Below, one piece after another: positions 36,899-48,848 of a stretch of 64,000 bases of DNA. The stretch comes from Owenia fusiformis (Eukaryota; Annelida; Polychaeta; Sabellida; Oweniidae): positions 38,362,671 through 38,426,670 of the forward strand of contig CAIIXF020000007.1 of assembly GCA_903813345.2 (NCBI GenBank). Direction: 5' to 3'. A program made the position numbers and the translations under genes. The number at the start of each line of letters is the position of its first letter. Position 1 is the first letter of the stretch. Below the pieces are notes generated by a model. It was not told where the DNA came from and made no database searches. It saw only the letters and a list, made by a program, of their open reading frames with translations.

Positions 36899-38509
36899 TA
36901 TACTGGAATAAATAAAAGAACCATACTGGTGAAAGATTCAAATTACAATATCGGCACCTTGCGCACATAATAATTTATGCACTGCTTGTTTTGGTATAGC
37001 ACAGTCTGCATAGGGTGATATTATCAATGGAAATTGGTCTCAATTGATCCTAAATTTGCAGCTCATTAAGGGGACTCATCTCTAACCTAACTGATTTTTG
37101 GGTGTCCTGAATGTTCTGTTTGATTTTTTCAGAAGGGGATCATATATGCTTTCATTATATATAAAGTAAATTAGATCTTCACTGTGAAAATATTTCAGTA
37201 CATCGTCTTAAAGATTAGAGGAGTATGACGTTCCGGAAAAAAAACGCCTCAATTTACCCGCTTTGCTTGAACAGGCTTGCTTTAAAAGCGACACATTCTT
37301 AATTTAGCGATGCAAGCTAAGGAAAATCGTCATACGGTCAACAAGATTGTTTTTAATTTACGGCATTTGATAAGCTGAAGTGTTTTGGTGCCAATTATTT
37401 TTCATGAGTACTAATAAAGCATAGCAATAACAGGATAGATATAGGATTTTGACTCCTTACCCAAGTTCGGCAGTACAATTGACCCCATATCAAATTTTAA
37501 TTGACTTTCAATTTTCATAAACTTTGACATTTTTGAGGAAAATATAGAAAATTGACATATCGTTTTTATTGTTTTAAACAAGTTAGATCATGTACCCCTG
37601 AAAAAATTTGAAAATATAAAAAGGTTCCACCGTCAATTTTTTCTGTTAGTTATTTATAACCAGAGTTTTGCTTTTTTCTGACATTTTTAGAATTTCATTA
37701 AATATATTTATTTCAATAAACTTTGATATTCTTTGAGATAGGTGGAACCTTTTTTATTTTTAAGTGTTATTAAGGAGTTCACTTACTACACAATCTTGCT
37801 GCCCATTCCATATAATGATTTTCTTATACATCTAATCAGAGACATATAAAACTAGAACTATAATGCGGAAAACAAAATATTTTTTTCTCATGCTAATGGC
37901 ATTTAGCAGAAAAAGCAAGTTACATGATAGGGTTGTCATATGACTCATAATGTCTGTAAAACATTTGCAAACATATGTAAATTCTGCTGGAATATAATGA
38001 ATGAAATTGAAACAACTTAGGAAAACAAATAAAAGCAATGTTCCAAATTATGCAATGGGATTTGAAAAATCAGTGACGTATATTTCGTTTGTTTGTTTAA
38101 TTGTTGATGGGGCAATGTGTCACTGATGTCACAGATAATTGTACCATAATCCGAGAATTTGTTAACAAGAGCGTTATATCACGTCATGATAAAACAATGC
38201 TGAGGGGCTCATAGTTGCTATGAGTTACTATGTCGTAAAATGTCATTGACATTTAATATAGAACACTCGTAAAATGTGAAGTTAACAAACAAGCTTTTCC
38301 TAGAGATGTTTATTCTCAGTATTTCTTCACTTGGCAAATATATCACCATTGTCGTAAGGATTAGAGATGAGTCCCCTCAATACATAGTATGGACATTAAT
38401 GCAATCATGGGCTTCCAATTCTCATGATTCAATCCACCTATCAAAATTCAGATTAAGAATTAAGCCTTATTGAACCAGTCTTGAAGTTTCAAAAAGTCAA
38501 TGAACACAG

Positions 38510-39432
38510 GGGTTTGTGTAAAAACTGGGTTACTGGGTAACTGGGTACCCAGTCGACCGGGTACCTAACGTTCCTAGCAGGGTTACCAACTTTCAAAGTT
38601 CCACATTTCCCCCGATATATAGTAGCGAATTGACTTGACAGACTTAGCTACCGAGTGTACTGCTGTTCGATATTTTTACCCTATACGAGACAGAGCACTT
38701 TTTAAAATAATCGATCCATCAAACAATGACGTCCATGTCACGTTGCTCATAAGTAGCATATAAGTTCCTAGAAGACGTTGCACATTTTTGTTCTTTACAC
38801 ATCAAGGCAACGTAAACATGAGACATCTATTGATGGTATAAAAATAATGTTGTTGTAACGTGTCCGTAAAGTTCGTTAGTGTGGAAAACATAACAAACAG
38901 GAACGTTTGATTTTTTACTACATTGGTCCATATGTGACGTAACTCAAACGTTAAAACATGACAAAAACTTTGTGTTCTCACTAAGTCGGTTCATTTCCAA
39001 CGTGTTGTTAACGTTAAAATTTAAGGTTGTTGAAACGTTTTTTTTCGATTTGAAATAAACTCAAAATCATGTGACGTCAATAATGACGTTCATGGACCGT
39101 ATTGATCTGACGTTATTTAAATATTCAGTAAAACGTCGATGGATGGCTGAATTTCAACATTGTGGAAATGGCTTCAAATTATTTGTGAGTTAAGGAAACG
39201 TTACAAAGATGTCAATATGTTCTCACTAAACAGGTTCATTACCGACGTTATTTTAACGTTAAAAGTTAACATTGTCAAAACGTTCTTACGATGTGAAATA
39301 ACCTCAAAACGTGACGTCGAAAATAACGTACATGTATCGTCCAGATCCAAAGTTATAAATAAAATAAATCCTAACCCTGCTAGGAATGTTAAGTACCCAG
39401 TTACCCAGTTACCCGGTTTTTTACACAAAACA
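38510..39432. mobile_element. MULE-like inverted-repeat element (copy 2)
   Basis: Counterpart of 17536-18445, with the same ATGAACACAG duplication (38500-38509 and 39433-39442). Several ACGT words differ from copy 1 in ways consistent with CpG decay in one or other copy. Confidence 0.78.
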
Positions 39433-39473
39433 ATGAACACAGTCCTGAAATTCCACTTTGATTTGAGCCCAAG

Positions 39474-39546
39474 TCATGATAGCACCGTATATATGGACTT
39501 AACCATGGTCTAGTTGAAAGCCCATGACTTAACCAACCAACCAAGA
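39474..39546. repeat. Copy-2-specific 73-base insertion
   Basis: Absent from copy 1 at about 18486. It is bounded by CCAAG on both sides and contains the words GACTTAACCA and CATGACTTAACC. It has no recognisable family. Confidence 0.6.
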
Positions 39547-40091
39547 CCAAATCAGTTTTACTATTCCAAGTCCTTGGCTATTCTAATCTTCCTCATCTTT
39601 AGTTAGAATAAATTGAAAGCCCAAATCAAACTGGGGTCTAGGCCTATAGGCCGAGTCTATTGAGTCGACGCCACAGGCCGAAAAGTGATTGACGGGGAAT
39701 AAGACTCTAGAATTATTTTACAATACAGAGGTTACAAAACCAGCATTTACATACAATTAATTTATTACAATAATATCTTATAAGGTAGAGCACAACGATT
39801 GCATTTATAATATCACAACATCTCCAAAATGATTCAATTTGAATTTGAATTGAACTTACCAGATTTCTCAACTTTAACTCCTGGCTCGATTACGCGATCC
39901 CTCTGAACGAAACAAACAAAGAATTCCCGGGATGTAGTTCCTCAAGTGTAGCTTAAATGCGTAACGCTTCCTGGTTTGTAGGAAACATGGTGATAATGGT
40001 GCCAACGTACTATGCTCTAAAATGTACCTTTTCTTGACATTTAATGACATGATATAGTGATATGCTAATATCTGCATTAATGTAATATATC

Positions 40092-40168
40092 TAATATGTT
40101 TTCAGCTAACAGTTTCAAGACCAGTAGCCTAATGGGTGGCCTTCAGACTGTTAGCTGAAAACATATTA
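40092..40168. repeat. Perfect 22-bp hairpin (copy 2)
   Basis: Identical to 19897-19973, stem and loop alike, although surrounding sequence shows scattered differences. Confidence 0.7.
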
Positions 40169-41640
40169 TATCTTTTGTAATGTTTTGAGTTTTGTCCACC
40201 GTTGTTGAGACACTATATATTCTATCATTTACTGAAACAAATTTGTTTAGAAATTAGAGATAGTGGATCTCAAAGTTCACCAAACCATTCAAGCAGGGAT
40301 TTTTGTCTGGATGATAACTCCAATACCTGTTATCAGATTTAGTTGAAATTTCAAGCGTTATCTGGATAACAAGACCATGTATTTGTGTGCCAATTATACA
40401 ACCAATTAATAATTAGAGAGATTAAGTTCAGGTTTACATACATAACGTAGCTTTTATTAATAGGTAGATTAAATGTGACATTTGATTTCTTTAAAAAATA
40501 GGTTGTTTTGCTGTGCCAAATTATATACAATGTAAGGAAACAGTAGGTTTTTGGATACGTATTTACAACCGGTATGTTTTAAACTCTTCAATAATCGTGA
40601 AACCAAAGTACAATTATGAATAATTTACTTCTAATAGATAAAATTAAATAATACAGATATGTGTTCAAAATCAACGGACGGGCACCATTCGTAATCTTAA
40701 AATAGGCCTAGCGCTTTCATCAATTGAGCATCTTATGTATAATTTTTCTTAAATGCGTGTCTTTATTGTATAAACATATTTACAAATGTATATTGGGGCT
40801 ATTTTTCGATAATATGATTATACAACAAAAAAAATCAAAAAATAAATAAACGATGAAAAACGCTCGTAACTTGGGGTAAAGTACGCGTAGACGGGCAAGC
40901 ATTTCTTAATCTAGCGTATTCATTAACGTACTGTGTTCTGGCAAAGTACATCAGAAGTTTGTATTTTATTAGCTATGATTTATTTAATGTATTTATACAG
41001 GTATAATATAATGTTTTGAGACTTTAATCTAAACAATTATCGTTTTACGAAAAACGCTCGTAACATGGGGTAAAAGGAGCGTAAAAATCAATCTCGATTA
41101 CATCAACTTTCTCAAAATATATTTCAATGTGGATAAAGTCCTGTCAAGGAGATGTTCCTTAGACTATATTCTCAAATCTGACGAAGTTTTAGCGGAAGAA
41201 TCGAGCGAGAAAGATATTAAAAATAATTTCCATCAATTTTCTGATCTCATGAAAGATAGGTCAGAATGTTACAATAAGATAGGTTGCATTTTTTCGGTGG
41301 ACGGAGGAAACCGTATTCTATACGTCATTGTTTTTATGTGTGATCAGAACCATAAAATAGGGATTCAAAAACGCTTTCCATTGGTGTATACGGCTATTTC
41401 CAGCGATGTTAGGAACAATGTTTTTCAGCCACGCGCCTGATACCCCAGTCAAAAAATTTTGAAAGGTAATAACTTGCGCTTAAATCATTGTCGCTGCTCA
41501 AATTGCCGTTTACAGGTGCGTGGGGATATATTCTATAGTATCTGATTGTTAAAACTACATTTTAAAACAAAATAATTGAAATATTGCAAAAAAAGTTTTT
41601 TTCGAAAAGTGGACGGAGAAAACATGGGGTATTGTATGGA

Positions 41641-41668
41641 GGGACGGACGGACGGACGGACGGACGGA
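41641..41668. repeat. GGAC tetranucleotide run at end of homology (copy 2)
   Basis: About seven GGAC units. Sequence to the right is unrelated to anything following the matching run in copy 1. Confidence 0.9.
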
Positions 41669-42170
41669 GGCGTTCCCTATATAATAATTAATCGTAACTT
41701 ACAGTGTATTTTTATGGTGAAAGTTTCATGATTAAAAAGATCTTAATTCTGTATTTTTAAATTTTACTAACTTGTGATTGAACATAATTTATATTAATCT
41801 CAGATCGATTTTAGAGATTCAGTAGTATACCTGTTAAATGTCGTCTTCTTGTCAAGCTTTGAATAACTTATGTAATCCATTTACGTACAACTCCCATTTG
41901 CTAACTTTGAGTCGATATATCTGTTATCGACATATAAAATAGCACCATGCGCACTCTCACATGGTGTTCTGTTACTAGCCTTGTGGACAAAACTCCAAAT
42001 CATCACCTACACATTTACAAAGAATGTCCAAAGACTAAGAATTTGAAGACGTTTTGCAAAAAACATCCCTGATGTTTCAGCTTGATACACGAAACTGTTT
42101 GGCTCAAAACATAAAGAAAATACTTTACAGACAAGACTGTAGGATGAAAATCCAAATTTTCAACTAAATA

Positions 42171-43228
42171 CGAGGGTTGTCCCAGAAGTAATGCACTATA
42201 TGTTCTAACTTTCTTCAATATATAATATATATGAAATTGGGTGTATATAACAATTGAAGTTTTATCTGTTATATCCTGAAGTTTCAGCATCATACGTTAA
42301 TATTACGTCTTAAAATGGTTGCTATAGCAACACGGGGGTAGGGGTGGGCGGGGCAGGTACCAATTTTTCTAATTATGAAAAGCTCCAAAGTGTTATTGTA
42401 TTAATATTTCTTTCTTTTAAATGATCAAAATGTTTAGGAAATTGTTAAATTTATTCAGCATGATGTTCATCAAGTACAAATAATGACATTTAGCACTGTG
42501 ATGTCATAATACAACAGTTCAATAGTCACAAATTCAAATTCAGTCACGGTCAAGAAATAGTAAAAATGGCTGCAATTCTCACCTGATAACAGAAGGCTTT
42601 GCGTGCGTTTGGTGGCCCAATGTCATACTTCACTTGGACTCACAGACACATAACCTCATACTACCATGTAGAAAGTATAAAAGGAGTATACACCAGATAG
42701 AACTACAATTATGGGGTGGCAGAAGAGCTTTAAAAGTGATGACTGGACCCTGCATGACAACTCCAAACATGAGAGGCAAAAGCTCCACAAGTCATGGTTG
42801 AAGAAATAGTTAAAAATGTTCGATCTGACAGGCATCAAAAGTACATAACATGCAAAGGCCAATATTTTGAGAACATGTGAAATGGGACACTGTGCAATAT
42901 TCATCCATTAAGTCTAGGATGTGCTCCTAATAATTTAGTGTCTTGAAATGTATTTTTGAGCATACTTCTTATCGCCACACAAAATGGTATTTGTTGATTA
43001 ATTATTTCATATTTTTCATTCCTTTTGACGTGACAATAACCTGCCCCGCCCTACCCAAACTCACCAACTTGATTTTGTTATAACATCAACATAGTAGTAT
43101 CTGTCAAACTGAAAATTTGTAGAATAATCAAAATGTCTCTAAGGAACATTCCCTGAAAATTTTATGGAAAAATATCAATTATTGATAAAGTTAGAGCATA
43201 TAGTGCATTACTTCTGGGACAACCCTCG
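42171..43228. mobile_element. TA-flanked mariner-type element with long inverted arms
   Basis: Ends start CGAGGGTTGTCCCAGAAG and continue as inverted matches through AATGCACTATATG; TA flanks lie at 42169-42170 and 43229-43230. Similarity between the arms extends about 190 bases and includes a GGGCGGGGCAGGT block near 42340 and its complement near 43035. The end sequence resembles mariner-type termini. A short plus-strand stretch near 42745 reading WTLHDNSKH may be a relic of the transposase HDNA motif, but this is weak. No intact transposase is present. Confidence 0.75.
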
Positions 43229-43230
43229 TA

Positions 43231-44326
43231 GTTGTCTTATATACGTCTTATTCCAAGAAATAGTCCATGGTATGACTCGGAAATATGAAGAATCTGTAAC
43301 ACAATATAGTGCAGCAACATGAACCAAAATTTAAGGAGTTCCATATGTTTGGATTAATTTGAGATACTTTTAATTTTTGTCGAATATGCCTCTCATTACA
43401 AGGAGACAAAGAACATATATATTTGTCATTCGAAATTCTAAATATTTTATAAGACTCAAGATGTTGAAATTATATTTGCAATAAATCGGATTATTATTAT
43501 GTCAACATTTCATTTAATTTTAATGTAATTACCAGTGGTTAATTGGTGTAATTACATAATTTTTTCTAATATTAGTTAAGCAGACTTGACAAAATTCTGT
43601 GAATTATTTAAAAAATTCATAATTGCCTAATATTTTATAAAACATAAAACAACGACAAATATTAAACAAATACTGGATGACCATGAGCTGGATATGCCAG
43701 AATACCTCTACAAATGGGGACTATTAAATGGTAAAAATAGCGGTAATTTTGAAATTACGAGAGCTTTTAAGCCGGGAGTCAAATGGTAGTGTTTTCTGTT
43801 GATGTGCAACAAAAATAACTTAACTCTAGAGGCCATTTAGCCCAAAATAACCCACCCTGTTATGTTTTTCCCCATATTTTTTTATTGGCATCTGGTAGGA
43901 CCTTCACATTTTTAGAAGCTTGAGCTACAGATGTAACAAATGTAATCTGAAAAAATCAGCAAAACTGCACATAGGGTAATTGATTTATTATGATGTAATC
44001 ATCAGCTCCAATAGACGAAATCGGAAAAGCTAGCACTATTTCTACACTACAGTCTTTAGAATAAAATTATGCAACCTTACATCATCAAAGTTGTTAATGT
44101 TATTACACCAAGTTGTAGAGAATTAAATGAAATATATTTTGGAAAAGTTTGAACATCCTAGCTCTACTTATGAACATTTAAGTAGGGGGATGCCCTTTTG
44201 ACCCCCCCCCTTAGGTGTTTGTGTGACTATTTTACCACAGGGCTTCTAGGGAACAGACACGTGATACTATTTTTGTGCCTATCCATAAGGAATGTATTCG
44301 TCGATATAATACTTGCTCTGAGGTCT
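43231..44326. other. Interval without a recognised gene
   Basis: AT-rich single-copy DNA. Nothing beyond a C-rich tract near 44203 stands out. Confidence 0.45.
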
Positions 44327-44500
44327 CAGGCCCGTAGCCAGGCCAAAAATTCTTTCAAAATCATGCAGTTTTCACCATTTTGAGCACTTCTCAAGTGATT
44401 TTAGCCATATTTGGGCCAAAATTGTCAAATGTGAACCCCCCCCTGGAAATTTTTGAAAACTGAACCCCCCCCCCCTTGGCAAATCCTGGCTACGGGCCTG
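44327..44500. mobile_element. Small inverted-repeat element with GGCCCGTAGCCAGG ends
   Basis: A 174-base element with inverted ends CAGGCCCGTAGCCAGG, flanked by the 5-base duplication GGTCT (44322-44326 and 44501-44505). Two C runs (near 44439 and 44466) sit inside. No coding sequence. It belongs to a non-autonomous DNA-element type; superfamily not determined. Confidence 0.75.
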
Positions 44501-45229
44501 GGTCTGTACTACGATTCGAACATGAAAACTCATCGACATTTTTTGGATATTCAATATTACCCGCCGTTATGATGTCAAACATTCCTCGTATTACCAGGTG
44601 CAGTGTCGACGAATAAATACCGTAGGGACCAGGGGTTCGATTGGTTCGGACGAAACCCCGGTCAGGGTTTCCCCCCAAAAATATTTGTGGAAAACCAGAA
44701 ACATTAAATTCAATTTATATTATATATATATTAGGTATGTGTTCTTTGTTGTAATGCATTGCAATTTGAAAAAGGTTTAATTTTTATAGCCCACGGAGTA
44801 CAATAGATATCGTGTTTTTTCAATTTGGTCGGTTTTGAATTTCAGCCTATGTTTCATTTTATAACATGACTAATTATCATCTGTCACTTCTATCGTCAGA
44901 AAGTATTCACGTAGCCATAAAGACTTTTTTGTGCGCCATAATTAAATAAATATTACATTCATCGAAAATGTTTGCTATAATCATTCTTCAATTCAGTAAC
45001 TAAATGTAAGTTCATAAGGTCATTATGAATGAACACTCCTCTATTATAAAATGAAATACCAAACAAAATATTTTGATTTGGAGTTTTTAGAAAAAACATA
45101 ATCTCAGTATTAAATTGTGGGAATTGCATGTTTCAGAATTTGACATATCTTTGTGTGAAATCAAGTCTATCTCAATAAATTAGGAATGAGGATTTCTCCC
45201 TAAAGTAGCTCGTTTTAAAAAGATGCATA

Positions 45230-45430
45230 CACTCCCTTCTATAAGTTTGGCAACTTTAGCTCCCCCATTGAACTACGTGTTAAAGCCTCTCTACGTTTGA
45301 ATTTTTATTTACTTAACCTGCGATGAAAATACTATTGATTGTAACGTAATTTGACTTTATTTTCAATACCTCCAAATTAGGCTTAACCACTCCATGGGGG
45401 AGTTTACGGTTGACACACTTTTGGAGGGGG
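45230..45430. mobile_element. Short internally deleted relative of element D
   Basis: A 201-base, TA-flanked element starts CACTCCCTTCTATAAG and ends GGAGGGGG. It keeps the outer ~130 bases of the left arm of element D and a short diverged right end, with the centre deleted. It shows the family is dispersed and mobile, not specific to the 20-kb repeat. Confidence 0.78.
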
Positions 45431-45518
45431 TATAAATTGTATGTAAGAAAAATACAAAAATGATCTTATATGAGGAACCCAAAATTGAATTGTGGATAAT
45501 ATAAAATTTAACCCCTGG

Positions 45519-45545
45519 TCACCAAATCCTGGCTACGCCACTGAG
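45519..45545. mobile_element. Isolated end related to the 44327-44500 element
   Basis: ACCAAATCCTGGCTACGCC matches the right end of the element 1 kb upstream, without a partner end. Probably a truncated relic. Confidence 0.5.
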
Positions 45546-45984
45546 TTTATAGATGCCATAAATACACTCATGTTCGAATATAACTTAAAGTCATTCTCAC
45601 GAAACCAGCGATAGTGTATTAAGTGCAAACGTTAGATGCTGCTTTTGTTTGTTTACAGATGTACACCTGATTGTGACAGAGAGAAGAGAGAGATACAGTT
45701 GACTGAGATGGATCCGAAAGAGAAGACTGATATTTTTCAATATTTTCTTACAATAAGCCATTATCGTCTTCCTATAAGCCAAACAAATAATTTGACAAAA
45801 TAAACGTACAAAGTTCAAATATTCTCTTAAAAAAACTGAATAATTTTTCAATCGAAATACGTCAATACATTTATTTCTTTTAAAGAACGAATGGCTTTAG
45901 ATACCCCTGGGGTCACTTAACATTTGAAAAATGCCATGTCGTTAATATATTTGATATGTAGGATCAAATTGTAGATAAATAAGG

Positions 45985-46110
45985 GTTATGTATTGGGAGG
46001 TTTTGGATATGGGGTTTATCCAGAGGGAGATATGCATATCTACCTGAGGGACCGTAGGGACCGAAGGTAGATGTGCATATCTCACGAGGGATGAACCCTA
46101 TATCCAAACC
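45985..46110. repeat. Imperfect palindrome
   Basis: TTTTGGATATGGGGTTTATCC near 46000 is inverted near 46085-46108, with AGATATGCATATCTACC pairing internally and GGGACCGTAGGGACCG at the centre. Related words (GGGAAGATATGCACCGGAAA and TCTGGATATGG) recur at 46230-46310. The function is unknown. Confidence 0.55.
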
Positions 46111-47079
46111 GACAGTACATAACTGCTTTATCCTATACCAAGTTGAGTTTCCAGGGGCATATGGCCATTTCAATAGTACACGGTGTAAAAATAAATAAAT
46201 CATTCATATGCAAAGTCATTTTATTGCATTACCGGAAGCGGGAAGATATGCACCGGAAACGGGAAGATATGCACCGAAGCGGGAGATATGGAGGTTCTGG
46301 ATATGGAAACCTCAAAATCAGGATACGGGATATATCTTACCAACTTATCTCCCTAAAACTCTACTTGGCATAGGACAAATATGTATATTTTCAAAAAATA
46401 GCAATAAAAAACGTTCAAGATCTGATACAAGTATATTTTAGTTGATTTTGGAGGTATGTATCACTTCCTGTGAAAATGTAAATTTTTTATCAGTCTTAGA
46501 AAATGTCTCTAGACTTTTATAAACCCAACTTGGCAGATGTCCCATTGTTTGATTGTGTCACTCTATAAAATCATTGGATTATTATTAGACTCCAGATTGA
46601 AAATCTGGAGTCTATTGTTTTTGCCAGTATTCTTATTATTATTCTTATTATTCCGTAGCCGTTTTTTCAGTAACTATAATATATCCAGTAAATACCATTA
46701 TACAGTTTATTTAGGTTCAGTATCTAGTTGGTGGGAAATTGGGTCAATTTTTTATCTAGGTCAAAGGTCAGGAACTGGGTCAAATCCAGTACTTTCATTG
46801 TGTTCCTCATAAAAAAGTATTATAAAGAATGTCAATTTAGTTTTTTGATATCTCAAACCGATTTCGAGATATCAGTGTCCGAAAACGAGGTCCAAAATAA
46901 AGTTCTCCGAATCCAATGTCAAGGATATCAGCCTTATAGGAAATTTTCTCAGGATTCCGAATCTGAAAACCGAATTGTAATCCGACTTCCGGTTCAGGAG
47001 TTATGACATTTTGAAAGTTCGAGAAAACTCGATCTGATGGTACCCTTATAGAATGTCCAAAAAAGTGAAAAAAATAGAA

Positions 47080-47220
47080 AAAATACCAGTCCAGTCCATT
47101 TCCAAGTCCCAGTCAAGGTCCAGTCCAGGTCCAAGTCCAGTGTTGGTCCAGGTCGAAGTCAAGTGTAGGTCTAAATCCAGTACCGCGCCTAGGTCAAAAT
47201 CTAGGTCAAATTCAAAGTTT
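47080..47220. repeat. Short CAAGTCCAGT-type tandem repeats
   Basis: Irregular repetition of AGTCCAGTCCAGGTCCA-like words, grading into AGGTCAAAATCTAGGTCAAA. Low complexity and non-coding. Confidence 0.6.
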
Positions 47221-47549
47221 TTCCTTATTTTTGCGATTCTGACATTACACTTTAATTATATTCTTCGAAATTTTGTATACATGTAGCCAAGAGTGTGCTT
47301 ATAGTGTTAGCCTTTTGCTGTCAGAAAGTATTTTGACCCACTTTTGAGATATGGTGTCCGAAAAGTAGGACAAAATAAAAGGTTCTCCAAATTTAACGTT
47401 TGAGTTATGAACTAGGGGTAGAATTTTGTCAGGAACACAAATCTGCAAACCAAATTTCAATCTGACTTCTGGTTCGAAAGTTATGAAATTTTGAGAAAAA
47501 TCAATCTGATGACATCCTGATAGAAGGTCAAGAGTAGTGAAGAAAATAT

Positions 47550-47870
47550 TGATACCCTTCCTTCCTATCCTTTCCTTCCTATCCTTCCTTCCTATTCTAT
47601 CCTATCCTCCTTTCCTATTCTATCCTATCGTTCCTTCCTATTCTATACTATCGTTCCTTCCTTTTCTATCCTATCCTTTCTATCTAGATGATCTTATTCT
47701 GGATGACTCTCCCTTTTTTCCTATCATTTCTTTCCTATCCTATCCTTCATAACCTATCCTATGCTTCTTTCTTATTCTATCTTATCCTTTCTTATCCATC
47801 TTTCCTATTCGATCCTATTTTTCCTTCCTATTCTACTCTATCCTTCCTTCATATTTAATCCATCCATCTT
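47550..47870. repeat. Pyrimidine-rich CCTTCCTATC repeat
   Basis: About 30 irregular repeats of CCTATCCTTC/TTCCTATTCTAT on the plus strand. The open frame through it is a by-product of low complexity. Confidence 0.85.
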
Positions 47871-48062
47871 TTTCTGGATGACTCGGCTCATTCTGGGTGA
47901 CTCAGCTTATTCTGGATGACTCGGCTTATTCTGGATGACTCAGCTTATTCCATCCACCCATCCATCTTTTTCTGGATGACTCAGCTTATTTTTGATGACT
48001 CAGCTTATTCTGGATGACTCAGCTTATTCTGGATGACTCAGCTTATTCTGTATGACTGGGCT
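47870..48062. repeat. ~20-bp minisatellite
   Basis: About nine units of TTCTGGATGACTCAGCTTA, partly interrupted. It lies directly before the hairpin that ends the Helitron-like candidate. Confidence 0.85.
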
Positions 48063-48362
48063 TAAAAAGTCTAGATCTGGAGTCTGAAATTGAACTTCGT
48101 TCAATTTCCAAAGTCTAGTTATTATATTTCTTTATTTCCCATTTAGCATGGAGTAGAAAAATTTAAACATTTAACACAACAGTGAAAATTAACCAAAAAC
48201 AACGACACAAAACACATCTAAAAATTTAAGACAATAACAAAAAACACACAAAACAACAAAAACAATCCACATCTAAAATGTCAATGACAAGTAATAAAGT
48301 ATCTATTAAAAAATCACAAACTGTGGTGGAAAGTCACATTTATAAAAAATATTTGCATCACT

Positions 48363-48844
48363 CTAAAATGGAGTGGTAAGATCAATATTTAAAAGTTCTA
48401 CAACAGTACACAAGAAAGGTAGTAGAATTGCCAAGACTTTTGAATTGTCTGTAAAACATAAACTGGAGAGGCCTTTTATTTCACTGACACACAAAAGGGG
48501 TTTTTGTCGAAAATCCTTTTTGAACGACTTCAGTTTTGGAACAATCCAACAGTCCATGTGAAACCGAATCCGGAGTTAGCACGCCACAGTGCTCACACAG
48601 GTTTTCATCATTACTTAACGGAATTGTTAACAGTTTTGAGGCTACGGTCAGTGGCAAACTTTAGCAGACCAGGGACGACCTTTGAGTGTTTCCAAAGTGG
48701 ACACGGTTCTATTGAATCTTGTATTTGTCTCAGTCGACTAAAACTAACATCATTAGAAGTTCTATCTTGCCATTCGGAGTTTTGTACTGAATTTATTGCA
48801 TGTTTTACGATGTTTTTCCAAATTCTTTGTGGCGGAAAATACCC
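48363..48844 (-). pseudogene. Non-LTR retrotransposon ORF2, 3' part (right of the nested insertion)
   Basis: Minus-strand continuation of the reverse-transcriptase protein at 52292-54065, separated from it by the fold-back insertion. It reads GYFPPQRIWKNIVKHAINSV, then a zinc-knuckle-like segment CEHC-x9-H-x4-C (about 48550-48600) typical of non-LTR C-termini. A frame change follows, and the frame ends at a stop near 48363. Frame changes within 500 bases show decay. The retrotransposon 3' end is probably near 48119-48135, where the minus strand reads AAATAAAGAAATATAATAA. Confidence 0.75.
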
Positions 48845-48848
48845 ACTA

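Larger units (their letters stand above)
22257..41669. repeat. Large duplicated segment, copy 2
   Basis: Direct repeat of 1-21480. It is shorter because it lacks two blocks present in copy 1 and has a shorter 82-bp minisatellite. It alone carries a non-LTR retrotransposon insertion (33416-34399) and a 73-bp insertion (39474-39546). Homology to copy 1 ends in the GGAC run at 41641-41668, after which the sequence is unrelated. It could be a paralogous tandem copy or the alternative haplotype. Confidence 0.95.
46587..48118 (+). mobile_element. Helitron-like candidate, non-autonomous
   Basis: The right end has a 10-bp hairpin with a 3-base loop (GAAATTGAAC, TTC, GTTCAATTTC; 48086-48108) ten bases before CTAG, which is then followed by T. 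This layout matches the 3' end of Helitrons (hairpin then CTRR, insertion next to T). The left edge is placed at another perfect hairpin, AGACTCCAGATT with its complement (46587-46613); a canonical Helitron 5' TC start after A is not clear there. The inside is low-complexity and tandem repeats with no Rep/helicase frame. The alternative is an unrelated composite repeat. Confidence 0.35.

Noticed and set aside
39160-39513. 117-codon plus-strand frame in copy 2
   Set aside because: Crosses the right end of the MULE-like element and a copy-2-specific insertion, and is not open in copy 1.
44598-44660. Possible tRNA-like B box (GGTTCGATTGG)
   Set aside because: No matching A box, cloverleaf or CCA-side pairing could be built around it.
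47537-47752. 71-codon frame rich in Phe, Leu, Ser and Pro
   Set aside because: Product of the CCTTCCTATC low-complexity repeat.
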